In this document: in pieces, positions 1-5,249 of the stretch
How positions within the stretch are numbered: the stretch's first letter is position 1
How the letters are laid out: the number at the start of each line of letters is the position of its first letter
Source of the DNA: Geobacter sp. UBA6169
Lineage (GTDB): Bacteria; Desulfobacterota; Desulfuromonadia; Geobacterales; Pseudopelobacteraceae
Reading direction: 5' to 3'
Length of the DNA: 5,791 nucleotides
Assembly (NCBI GenBank): GCA_002422265.1
Contig: DIUB01000047.1
Coordinates: forward strand, 1 to 5,791
The notes under the pieces: model-generated
What the model was told of the DNA's origin: nothing
Seen by the model: only the letters and a program-made list of their open reading frames with translations
Databases searched by the model: none
Translations under genes and position numbers: made by a program

Positions 1-339
1 ACAGAGATTACTGCTGACCTGTTCAAATGGAGCGCTCAGATCAACCAGGTGTTCAAACAGGCGGGGAACTGGCTTGGCTTTACTCGCACCCTCATGCAGC
101 AACACAAAGGCAGGTGCGTCAGCACCCAGCAGCATCTGGATATGGCGCGCTACACTTTCGCCGGTTACGCTGGCAATCTGCTCCTGAATGCAGACCACCG
201 AGGGCCGCTGCTCAAAAACCGCCTTGAGCCCCTGGTCAAAATCAGCCACCAGATCAATACGAACCTTCATCTGTTGCTGAAAATGCGTACACACCAGCTC
301 TGCTCGAGAATTATTGGTTATGAAGAGCAGATTGATCAT
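1..339 (-). CDS. receiver-like (CheY-fold) protein lacking phosphorylation residues, N-terminal part
   Basis: Reading the minus strand from an ATG at 337-339 gives 113 codons open to the window edge, so the C-terminus is missing. The protein begins MINLLFITNNSRAELV. Its strand pattern resembles a response-regulator receiver domain: a first hydrophobic strand (residues 3-8), a third strand (48-52, VVCIQ), a fourth (78-82, FVLLH) and a D-L-S-A-P-F-E stretch (100-106) like the usual KPF motif. By my hand alignment the acidic pair after strand 1 is T-N-N (8-10), the phospho-acceptor Asp is Gln52, the Thr/Ser is His82 and the Lys before Pro-Phe is Ala103. If correct, it cannot be phosphorylated normally and would be a pseudo-receiver. 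The ATG has an AAAGGTGAT ribosome-binding site a few bases upstream; an in-frame GTG two codons upstream (343-345) is less likely because it overlaps that site. A promoter lies just upstream. The partner and any output domain lie outside the window. A real coding region is likely; the family call is moderate. Confidence 0.72.
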   Translation of the reverse strand, partial: MINLLFITNNSRAELVCTHFQQQMKVRIDLVADFDQGLKAVFEQRPSVVCIQEQIASVTGESVARHIQMLLGADAPAFVLLHEGASKAKPVPRLFEHLVDLSAPFEQVSSNLC

Positions 340-372
340 GATCACCTTTACTGAAGCGGAATAAGCAGTACT

Positions 373-401
373 CTTTTACCCACCACATTCCGAGTTGTCA
401 A
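373..401 (-). promoter_or_regulatory. sigma70-type promoter for the receiver-like gene
   Basis: On the minus strand a perfect -35 hexamer TTGACA (396-401) is followed by a 17-base spacer and TAAAAG (373-378), which matches the -10 consensus at four of six positions. Transcription would start roughly at 364-367, giving a leader of about 25 bases before the ATG at 339. A dyad GTTGT-CA-ACAAC (394-405) covers the -35 box and could be an operator. The site suggests that the receiver-like gene is transcribed independently of the upstream dehydrogenase. It was read by eye and no start-site data exist here. Confidence 0.55.
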
Positions 402-421
402 CAACAGGCCGGTAACAACAG
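400..421. repeat. direct repeat AACAACAG, two copies at 14-base period
   Basis: The octamer AACAACAG occurs at 400-407 and 414-421 on the plus strand (CTGTTGTT on the minus strand), separated by 6 bases. The inner copy overlaps the end of the -35 box of the putative promoter and the other lies directly upstream. Paired half-sites in this position are typical of regulator binding, but the 14-base spacing is not one helical turn and the repeat is short, so chance is possible. Confidence 0.35.
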
Positions 422-449
422 CGTGTATTAATGAACCCGGCAGTACCTT

Positions 450-1208
450 TTAGTCACGATGGACTGCAAGGTGCGCCCAGGCCTGCTGCACACACATCAC
501 CTCAAGGTGGTTGATGTTGACGTGCGGCGGCTGCTCTGCAACCCATTTGATGATACCGGCAACATCATGCGCTGTTAACGGCGCAACCCCGCGATAGACC
601 GTTGCAGCCTTTTCCTGATCACCTTTGAAACGCACCTGAGAGAATTCGGTCTCTGCCATGCCCGGTGCAATGCAGGTGGCGCGCACCCTGGTACCCAGCA
701 GGTCGGCACGCAGATTGCGGGTGAATTGTTCTACAAAGGCCTTGGTGCCGCCGTAGGTATTGCCGCCGGGATAGGGCCAGGCGCCTGCAGTAGAGCCGAT
801 GTTCACGATATGACCGCGATTGCGGGATACCATGCCGGGCAGCACCGCCCTGACTGTGTACAAAAGCCCCTTGATGTTGGTATCCACCATGGTATCCCAA
901 TCATCCAGCGACACCTGCCAGGCCGGCTCCAGCCCCAGGGCCAGTCCCGCATTATTGACCAGCAGATCGATCTCCTGAAACTGCTCCGGCAGGCCGTCGA
1001 CCAGACCTTCGACTGCATGACGGTCGCGGATGTCCAGTTGCAGCAGGCAGATCTCGGCGTCTGCTGACAATTGTTTCTGCAACTCTTTCAGCTTGTCCAT
1101 CCTGCGAGCGATCAGAATCAGTCGGCTGCCTTTTTCTGCAAAAAGTTGTGCGGTTGCAGCACCGAATCCTGATGAGGCGCCAGTTATCATAACGGTTGTA
1201 CGTTCCAT
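450..1208 (-). CDS. YdfG-like NADP-dependent short-chain dehydrogenase/reductase
   Basis: This 252-residue protein is a classical short-chain dehydrogenase, predicted cytosolic. It shows the nucleotide-binding TGASSGFG (9-16), an Ala-Arg-Arg (34-36) after strand 2 that favours NADP(H), an acidic LDI (58-60), NNAG (85-88), and the catalytic set Asn111, Ser139, Tyr152 and Lys156 (YGGTK). Long stretches match E. coli YdfG (3-hydroxy acid/L-allo-threonine/serine dehydrogenase, also linked to malonic semialdehyde reduction) as I recall it: NNAGLALG-EPA, DTN-KGL, AVLPGMV-RN, NIGSTAG-WPY, HVNIN-LE and the C-terminal VHR. Length agrees with that family (about 248). The start is supported by AAGGAGA six or so bases upstream. 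It lies 87 bases after korC, behind a hairpin, so co-transcription with kor is uncertain. The family is clear; the physiological substrate is inferred. Confidence 0.9.
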   Translation of the reverse strand: MERTTVMITGASSGFGAATAQLFAEKGSRLILIARRMDKLKELQKQLSADAEICLLQLDIRDRHAVEGLVDGLPEQFQEIDLLVNNAGLALGLEPAWQVSLDDWDTMVDTNIKGLLYTVRAVLPGMVSRNRGHIVNIGSTAGAWPYPGGNTYGGTKAFVEQFTRNLRADLLGTRVRATCIAPGMAETEFSQVRFKGDQEKAATVYRGVAPLTAHDVAGIIKWVAEQPPHVNINHLEVMCVQQAWAHLAVHRD

Positions 1209-1233
1209 CTGCTCTCCTTATCCCCAAAACCGA

Positions 1234-1265
1234 ACCGGCCCGACGCTTGAAAGCACCGGGCCGGT
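1234..1265 (-). terminator. GC-rich hairpin after korC, probable terminator
   Basis: A perfect 9-bp inverted repeat, ACCGGCCCG (1234-1242) and CGGGCCGGT (1257-1265), encloses a 14-base loop that can itself pair GCTT (1245-1248) with AAGC (1251-1254). In the minus-strand transcript the stem is followed by TCGGTTTTGGGG, a short U-run four bases after the stem rather than a clean U-tract. It sits 30 bases after the korC stop and 25 bases before the dehydrogenase start, so it may end or attenuate the kor transcript. Confidence 0.55.
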
Positions 1266-1295
1266 CAGGTTTACCTCAGACTGTCTGCTAAAGGG

Positions 1296-1847
1296 TTACG
1301 CAGCAGCTGCAGCTGCCTGAGCCTTTTCAAAACCGGCAGCATAGGCCTTTTTGTTCAGCTCCAGAAATGCCTCGGGCACACGGGAGAGAACAGCCTTCTC
1401 GCCATTTTCACGGGAAACCACACCGGTCAGGGCGATCATGGCCCCCAGGGCAACGATGTTGGCAACGATTTCGCGGCCCACTTCATTCTTGGCGGTGTTG
1501 ATAATGTTAAAGCCGACCCGCTTATAGTTACCCTCGGGCAGCTTGGTTACCAGGTCGGTATCATACAGCAGGATGCCGCCTTCCTTGAGATCGTCGCTAT
1601 ACTTGGTGCAGGCCTCCTGGGTCAGGGCCAGCAGGGCATCACACTTGGTGACCTTGGGATAGTCAATCGGCGCATCAGCGATGATGACTTCTGATTTGGA
1701 AGCGCCACCACGGGCCTCGGGACCATAGCTCTGGGACTGAACCGACTGCTTGCCCTCATGGATGGAAGCAGCCTCAGCCAGAATGATCCCTGCGGTGATC
1801 AGGCCCTGTCCGCCTGCACCGGAAAAACGAAGTTCATACCTGGACAT
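1296..1847 (-). CDS. korC: 2-oxoglutarate:ferredoxin oxidoreductase, gamma subunit
   Basis: This 183-residue protein is the gamma subunit (or domain) of a 2-oxoacid:ferredoxin oxidoreductase, which forms part of the CoA-handling face of the enzyme. Visible family signatures are RFSGAGGQGLITAG (7-20), and the QSYGPEARGGAS block (39-50) near the start. Length is usual for separate gamma subunits. The start ATG is preceded by AAAGGAGAAG about seven bases upstream. It follows korB by 26 bases and is the last gene of the cluster. The C-terminus is low complexity: six consecutive alanines (178-183) after Ala-Gln, encoded by a GCN run whose core is a 14-base perfect palindrome (1303-1316). Substrate specificity for 2-oxoglutarate is inferred from the TCA-cycle neighbours; a 2-ketoisovalerate or other 2-oxoacid enzyme cannot be excluded from sequence alone. 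Confidence 0.92.
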   Translation of the reverse strand: MSRYELRFSGAGGQGLITAGIILAEAASIHEGKQSVQSQSYGPEARGGASKSEVIIADAPIDYPKVTKCDALLALTQEACTKYSDDLKEGGILLYDTDLVTKLPEGNYKRVGFNIINTAKNEVGREIVANIVALGAMIALTGVVSRENGEKAVLSRVPEAFLELNKKAYAAGFEKAQAAAAAA

Positions 1848-1873
1848 CTATCTTCTCCTTTTCAGAGTAATAA

Positions 1874-2692
1874 TTACTTGTTGCCGCCGGCACGCTCGAT
1901 AACCTTAGCGTACTCATCACAATACTCGGGGCGCTCAACCTTGTGCAGTACACCGGTCAGGATCTTGCCTTCCAGCTGCTCGGCAGACATCTTCTCGGCA
2001 GCCTTGACCGGTACAGCAACGTCCTTCAGGCGGTTCATCATCTCAACCACCGACTTGTACTTGTTACGACGACCGTAGGTGGTGGGGCAATCATCCAGAA
2101 TCTCCACCACGGAGAACCCTTTGTGCTGGATAGCCTCGGCAATCAGCTTATCAATCTGATTGGCATGGTAGGCAGTACCACGGGCAACAAAGGTAGCGCC
2201 TGCACCGATGGCCAGCTTGACGATGTCGAAGGCCGGATCAGGATTGCCGTAGGGGGTGGTTGATGCCTTGTGGCCGGTGGGGGTAGCGGGTGAGAACTGT
2301 CCGCCGGTCATGCCATAGATGTAGTTGTTCATGATGATGTAGGTCATGTCGATGTTACGACGGCAGGCGTGGATGAAGTGGTTACCACCAATGGCAGTAC
2401 CGTCGCCGTCACCACCTACCAGGATCACATTCATCTCAGGACGGGCCAGCTTGACACCGGTTGCAAAGGCAGCTGCACGGCCGTGGGCGGTGTGCAGGGT
2501 GCAGCAATCCATGTAACCAGGCAGACGGGATGCGCAACCGATACCTGAAACAATGGCGGTCTCTTCCTTTTTCAGGCTGAGGGTATCCATGGCCCGGATC
2601 AGACCCTTCATAACAATACCGTGACCGCAGCCGGGACACCAGATGTGCGGCAGCTTGCCCGGACGAATTCTGCTTTCATAATCGTACGCCAT
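1874..2692 (-). CDS. korB: 2-oxoglutarate:ferredoxin oxidoreductase, beta subunit (TPP-binding)
   Basis: This 272-residue protein is the thiamine-diphosphate-binding subunit that, with KorA, catalyses 2-oxoglutarate + CoA + oxidised ferredoxin to succinyl-CoA + CO2 + reduced ferredoxin. The TPP/Mg motif is GGDGDGTAIGGNH (93-105) closing with Asn122-Asn123. An N-terminal WCPGCGHG (18-25) supplies Cys19 and Cys22; with Cys53 (GIGCASR) and Cys202 (DDCPTTYG) these match the spacing of the four [4Fe-4S] ligands known in archaeal two-subunit enzymes, so an intrinsic cluster is expected. Its ATG lies 2 bases after the korA stop, and its ribosome-binding site is inside the last codons of korA, so translational coupling is likely. 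The specific 2-oxoacid is inferred from the icd-mdh context. Confidence 0.95.
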   Translation of the reverse strand: MAYDYESRIRPGKLPHIWCPGCGHGIVMKGLIRAMDTLSLKKEETAIVSGIGCASRLPGYMDCCTLHTAHGRAAAFATGVKLARPEMNVILVGGDGDGTAIGGNHFIHACRRNIDMTYIIMNNYIYGMTGGQFSPATPTGHKASTTPYGNPDPAFDIVKLAIGAGATFVARGTAYHANQIDKLIAEAIQHKGFSVVEILDDCPTTYGRRNKYKSVVEMMNRLKDVAVPVKAAEKMSAEQLEGKILTGVLHKVERPEYCDEYAKVIERAGGNK

Positions 2693-2694
2693 GG

Positions 2695-3828
2695 TTACTT
2701 AACCTCCTTCATCTTCTCAAGGATCTGCTCTGGGTTGACCGGCTCACCGTCTACACGGTTAATGCCGAGGATCTGGGCCTTGCCCTGGGCGCAACGCTCA
2801 ACTTCGATGCTGCACATACCCAGGTTCATTTCGGGCACGATAAAACCTTTGACCTTATCGGCCAGGGCCTTGATCTGCTTGTCCGGGAACGGCCAGAAGG
2901 TCTTGATCCGGAACATGCCGGCCTTGATCCCCTGTGCCCGGGCCTCGTTCACCGCATAACGTGCTGAACGGGAGGTTGAACCGTAGGCAACCACGCAGAT
3001 CTCTGCATCATCAAGCTGGAACTCTTCGAACTCAACAATATCATCAACTTTTGCGTATACCTTACGCAGTTGACGCTCTTCCTCAGCCTGAACATATTCG
3101 GCCTTGGTGGTGGGGAAGCCGTCCGGCAGCTTGTTCAGACCGGTCACATGGAACTTGTAGCCGGACCCAAAGGCAGCCAGAGGAGGCACATCACCAAACG
3201 TAGTATCGTACGGCTTGTACTCTGACGGAGGAACAGACGGTGCAGCGCGGTCAATCACTTCCAGTTCACCGGGCTCACGGAATTCAATCCGCTCACGCAT
3301 GTGGGCAACAATCTCGTCAGGCATAACAAATACCGGCATGCGGTATGTCTCGGCCAGATTGAATGCGCGAACAACCATATCGTAGCATTCCTGGACCGAG
3401 GCAGGCATCAGCGCGATAGCAGCATGGTCACCATGGGTACCCCAACGGGCGCACATCACGTCGGACTGTGAAGGGCCGGTCGGCATACCGGTGGAGGGGC
3501 CACCACGCATAACGTTAAAAACAACGCAGGGGATCTCGGCAATACAGCCGTAGCCGATCAGTTCCTGCTTGAGGGAAAGGCCGGGGCCGGAAGTGGAGGT
3601 CAGGGCCTTCTTACCGGCAAGAGCGCCACCCAGCAGGGCAGCCATGGCACCGATCTCATCTTCCATCTGGATGAACTTGCCGCCCACCTTGGGCAGTTCA
3701 GCAGACATGACCTCAGCAACCTCGGTAGAAGGGGTTATCGGGTAACCGGCGAAAAACTTGCAACCGGCGTACAGTGCGCCGTGGGCTGCAGCCTCGTTAC
3801 CTTGCAAAAAAGCAACTTTTTTTGACAC
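2695..3828 (-). CDS. korA: 2-oxoglutarate:ferredoxin oxidoreductase, alpha subunit
   Basis: This 377-residue protein is the alpha subunit with the pyrimidine-binding and transketolase C-terminal-like domains. It has no fused gamma domain, which agrees with korC being separate. The signature YPITPST (29-35), which lines the 2-oxoacid/CoA site, is intact. It is followed by the acidic QMEDEIGA (54-61) expected to contact the TPP aminopyrimidine, TSTSGPG (77-83) and MRGGPSTGMPT (107-117). The C-terminal domain starts near VVAYGSTSRSAR (279-290) and includes WPFP (312-315). The start codon is GTG, supported by GGGAGGAT six bases upstream; codons 2-4 contain a run of seven A. It lies 20 bases after korD and 2 bases before korB. 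The complex is cytosolic and probably alpha-beta-gamma-delta. Confidence 0.95.
   Translation of the reverse strand: MSKKVAFLQGNEAAAHGALYAGCKFFAGYPITPSTEVAEVMSAELPKVGGKFIQMEDEIGAMAALLGGALAGKKALTSTSGPGLSLKQELIGYGCIAEIPCVVFNVMRGGPSTGMPTGPSQSDVMCARWGTHGDHAAIALMPASVQECYDMVVRAFNLAETYRMPVFVMPDEIVAHMRERIEFREPGELEVIDRAAPSVPPSEYKPYDTTFGDVPPLAAFGSGYKFHVTGLNKLPDGFPTTKAEYVQAEEERQLRKVYAKVDDIVEFEEFQLDDAEICVVAYGSTSRSARYAVNEARAQGIKAGMFRIKTFWPFPDKQIKALADKVKGFIVPEMNLGMCSIEVERCAQGKAQILGINRVDGEPVNPEQILEKMKEVK
2702..2709 (-). promoter_or_regulatory. korB ribosome-binding site inside the korA 3' end
   Basis: The minus strand reads AAGGAGGT here, a near-perfect Shine-Dalgarno, nine bases before the korB ATG. It is made of the korA codons for Lys, Glu and Val immediately ahead of its final Lys and stop. 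This fixes the korB start and implies coupled translation of the two catalytic subunits. Confidence 0.8.
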
Positions 3829-3834
3829 GTTGTA

Positions 3835-3842
3835 ATCCTCCC
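3835..3842 (-). promoter_or_regulatory. ribosome-binding site that selects the korA GTG start
   Basis: The minus strand reads GGGAGGAT, six bases before a GTG at 3826-3828. The conserved N-terminus of the alpha subunit (SKKVAFLQGNEA) begins directly after this GTG, and the next in-frame ATG would remove the YPITPST motif, so the GTG is the real start. Confidence 0.75.
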
Positions 3843-3848
3843 GTCGTA

Positions 3849-4052
3849 TTATTCAGCGTGAACTTTGATGGCAAAGTCAGGGCAACGCAGTTCGCACTGC
3901 ATACACTTGATACAGGCTCCCAGGTCCTTCACAGACACAACGAACCCCTTCATCTCAAGCACTTTTTTGGGGCAAAACTCCACACAGATGTAGCAGCCCT
4001 TGCAGTACTTCTCGATAATCTCGATCCTTGGCAGCTTCTTTTCTTCAGACAT
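3849..4052 (-). CDS. korD: 2-oxoglutarate:ferredoxin oxidoreductase, delta subunit (2x[4Fe-4S] ferredoxin)
   Basis: This 67-residue protein has two CxxCxxCxxxC motifs: Cys17, 20, 23, 27 (the last followed by Pro) and Cys47, 50, 53, 57 (again followed by Pro). Each provides ligands for one [4Fe-4S] cluster with the usual last-cysteine swap. It is the ferredoxin-like delta subunit that passes electrons from the TPP/cluster centre in KorAB to free ferredoxin. Length is normal for separate delta subunits. The start ATG is preceded by AAAAAAGGAG with an eight-base spacer. It is the first gene of the kor cluster, 20 bases before korA and 125 bases after mdh, behind a strong terminator-like hairpin. 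No convincing promoter could be read in the gap. Confidence 0.93.
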   Translation of the reverse strand: MSEEKKLPRIEIIEKYCKGCYICVEFCPKKVLEMKGFVVSVKDLGACIKCMQCELRCPDFAIKVHAE

Positions 4053-4091
4053 TCGTTCAACTCCTTTTTTATCCGTATTCGGAGGTGTGTA

Positions 4092-4106
4092 ATAAGGGCC
4101 CCTTAT
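4092..4106. promoter_or_regulatory. 15-base dyad upstream of korD, possible operator
   Basis: ATAAGGG (4092-4098) and CCCTTAT (4100-4106) are perfect inverted arms around a single base. The spacer is too short for a good RNA hairpin, so DNA binding by a dimeric regulator is the more natural reading. It lies 40 bases upstream of korD, between the gene and the terminator-like stem. No known regulator motif was recognised. Confidence 0.3.
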
Positions 4107-4108
4107 GC

Positions 4109-4147
4109 GGCAAAAGAAGGGCGGCTATAAACCGCCCTTCTTTTGCC
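4109..4147 (-). terminator. perfect 16-bp hairpin, strong (bidirectional-type) terminator between mdh and korD
   Basis: The arms at 4109-4124 (GGCAAAAGAAGGGCGG) and 4132-4147 are exact reverse complements around a 7-base loop. In the minus-strand transcript the GC-rich core (GAAGGGCGG with CCGCCCTTC) is preceded by AAAA and followed by TTTT, the classical intrinsic-terminator form. The same is true on the plus strand, so it could stop transcription from either side. It sits 31 bases after the mdh stop and 56 bases before the korD start, arguing that mdh and kor are separate, or only partly linked, transcripts. Confidence 0.82.
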
Positions 4148-4153
4148 AGGCAC

Positions 4154-4186
4154 AACAGGGGCCTGTTAAAAGGTTTATTAACCTTT
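4154..4186. repeat. two small inverted repeats at the mdh 3' end
   Basis: AACAGG (4154-4159) pairs with CCTGTT (4162-4167) across 2 bases. AAAGGTT (4169-4175) pairs with AACCTTT (4180-4186) across TATT and overlaps the mdh stop codon at 4178-4180. They abut each other and lie directly before the large terminator stem in the minus-strand transcript. They may shape the mRNA 3' end or be protein sites; their function is unknown. Confidence 0.4.
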
Positions 4187-5143
4187 CAGGATGCCGGGAA
4201 GGGCATCTACCAGCCCTTTAACAGCAGCAACCGACTTGTCCATCATGGCCTGCTCGGTTGCATCCAGCTTGAACTGCAGGATCTGCTCAACACCGTTGGA
4301 ACCCAGGACTGCAGGAACGCCAACGTAGTAGCCGTTAACGCCGAACTCACCGTTCAGCAGGCAGCAGGTGGGCAGTACGCGCTTCTGGTCACGCAGTACG
4401 GACTCTGCCATGGCAATGGCGGAAGAAGCCGGGGAGTAGAAGGCAGAACCGGTCTTGAGCAGGGCAACGACTTCACCACCAGCCAGACGGGTACGGTTAA
4501 CCATGGCCTCCATCACTTCCTTGGCCTTGTCTGCGCCGTACTTCTGCTCCAGCAGCTCCATAACCGGAATACCGTTGACGCTGGCATAACGAACCAGCGG
4601 CACCATATCGTCGCCGTGGCCGCCCAGGGTCATGGCGGAAACGTCCTTCACAGACACGCCCAGTTCCCAGGCAATGAAGGTCTTGAAACGTGCTGAATCC
4701 AGAACACCGGCCTGACCGACAACGCGGTGAGCAGGAATGCCGGTGATCTGCTGGCACAGGGTAACCATGGCGTCCAGCGGGTTGGAGATAATGATCACGA
4801 ATGCATCGGAGGCATACTGCTTGATGCCTTCAGCAACGGAAGTCATGATCTTGGAGTTGGTAACGATCAGGTCGTCACGGCTCATGCCCGGCTTGCGGGG
4901 CAGGCCGGCAGTCACGATGACAACATCGGAACCTGCGATGTCCTTGTAGTCCTGGGTACCCTTCAGGCAGACGTCATAGCCGTCAACCGGAGCAGCTTCA
5001 GCGATGTCCAGCATCTTGCCCTGGGGCATACCTTCGACGATGTCGAACATGACCACATCACCCAGCTCACGCAGTGCGCAGAGTTGAGCAAGAACGCCAC
5101 CGATCTGACCGCCGCCAATCAGAGAAATCTTTTTACGTCCCAT
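4178..5143 (-). CDS. mdh: malate dehydrogenase (NAD, LDH-like type)
   Basis: This 321-residue enzyme interconverts malate and oxaloacetate with NAD in the TCA cycle; it is cytosolic. The Rossmann motif is LIGGGQIGG (8-16), and Asp34 at the end of strand 2 selects NAD over NADP. The active-site loop reads GLPRKPGMSRDD (80-91). Arg83 at the specificity position marks malate rather than lactate dehydrogenase (which has Gln), and Arg89 is the second substrate arginine. Asn121 (ISNPLD), Asp149 and Arg152 (VLDSARF) and the catalytic His176 (GGHGDDMV) are all present. Length is normal for the LDH-like (MDH type 3) group found in Geobacter, Chlorobium and Bacillus. The start is supported by GAGGAGGA about seven bases upstream. 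It lies 106 bases after icd, with a hairpin in between, and 125 bases before korD. No anomalies seen. Confidence 0.97.
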   Translation of the reverse strand: MGRKKISLIGGGQIGGVLAQLCALRELGDVVMFDIVEGMPQGKMLDIAEAAPVDGYDVCLKGTQDYKDIAGSDVVIVTAGLPRKPGMSRDDLIVTNSKIMTSVAEGIKQYASDAFVIIISNPLDAMVTLCQQITGIPAHRVVGQAGVLDSARFKTFIAWELGVSVKDVSAMTLGGHGDDMVPLVRYASVNGIPVMELLEQKYGADKAKEVMEAMVNRTRLAGGEVVALLKTGSAFYSPASSAIAMAESVLRDQKRVLPTCCLLNGEFGVNGYYVGVPAVLGSNGVEQILQFKLDATEQAMMDKSVAAVKGLVDALPGILKG

Positions 5144-5207
5144 TGTACTTCCTCCTCGTTTTGTAGTTTGAACATCTCGCAGAATAACAGCTTTTTCTGA
5201 ATCTGAA

Positions 5208-5237
5208 GCCGGGGGCTATCCCACGACAGCCCCCGGC
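5208..5237 (-). terminator. 10-bp GC-rich hairpin after icd, probable terminator
   Basis: GCCGGGGGCT (5208-5217) and AGCCCCCGGC (5228-5237) are perfect inverted arms around a 10-base loop. The stem begins 12 bases after the icd stop. In the minus-strand transcript it is followed by TTCAGATTCAG, so the U-tract is poor. It may act as a terminator, an attenuator, or a 3'-end stabiliser allowing some read-through into mdh. Confidence 0.55.
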
Positions 5238-5249
5238 GCCTGCTCAATC

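Noticed and set aside
49..354. 101-codon plus-strand open frame at the left edge
   Set aside because: The minus strand of the same stretch gives a well-formed start, ribosome-binding site and promoter with a protein-like strand/helix pattern, so the plus frame is a shadow.
4059..4100. Possible korD promoter (TTATTA-N16-GATAAA) or a sigma54 -24/-12 site
   Set aside because: The -35-like element is poor and no GG-N10-GC pair with the expected sigma54 context was found.
4028..4696. 222-codon plus-strand open frame opposite mdh and the mdh-korD gap
   Set aside because: It runs antisense to a clear mdh with all catalytic residues, crosses the terminator stem, and its translation has no recognisable domain. 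GC-rich codon bias leaves antisense frames open.
4727..5200. 157-codon plus-strand open frame opposite the mdh start
   Set aside because: It is antisense to the conserved Rossmann domain of mdh and extends into the intergenic region without homology or a good ribosome-binding site.
5181..5207. Possible mdh promoter TTCAGA-N15-TATTCT on the minus strand
   Set aside because: Both hexamers match consensus at only four of six positions and the 15-base spacer is short; not enough to annotate.
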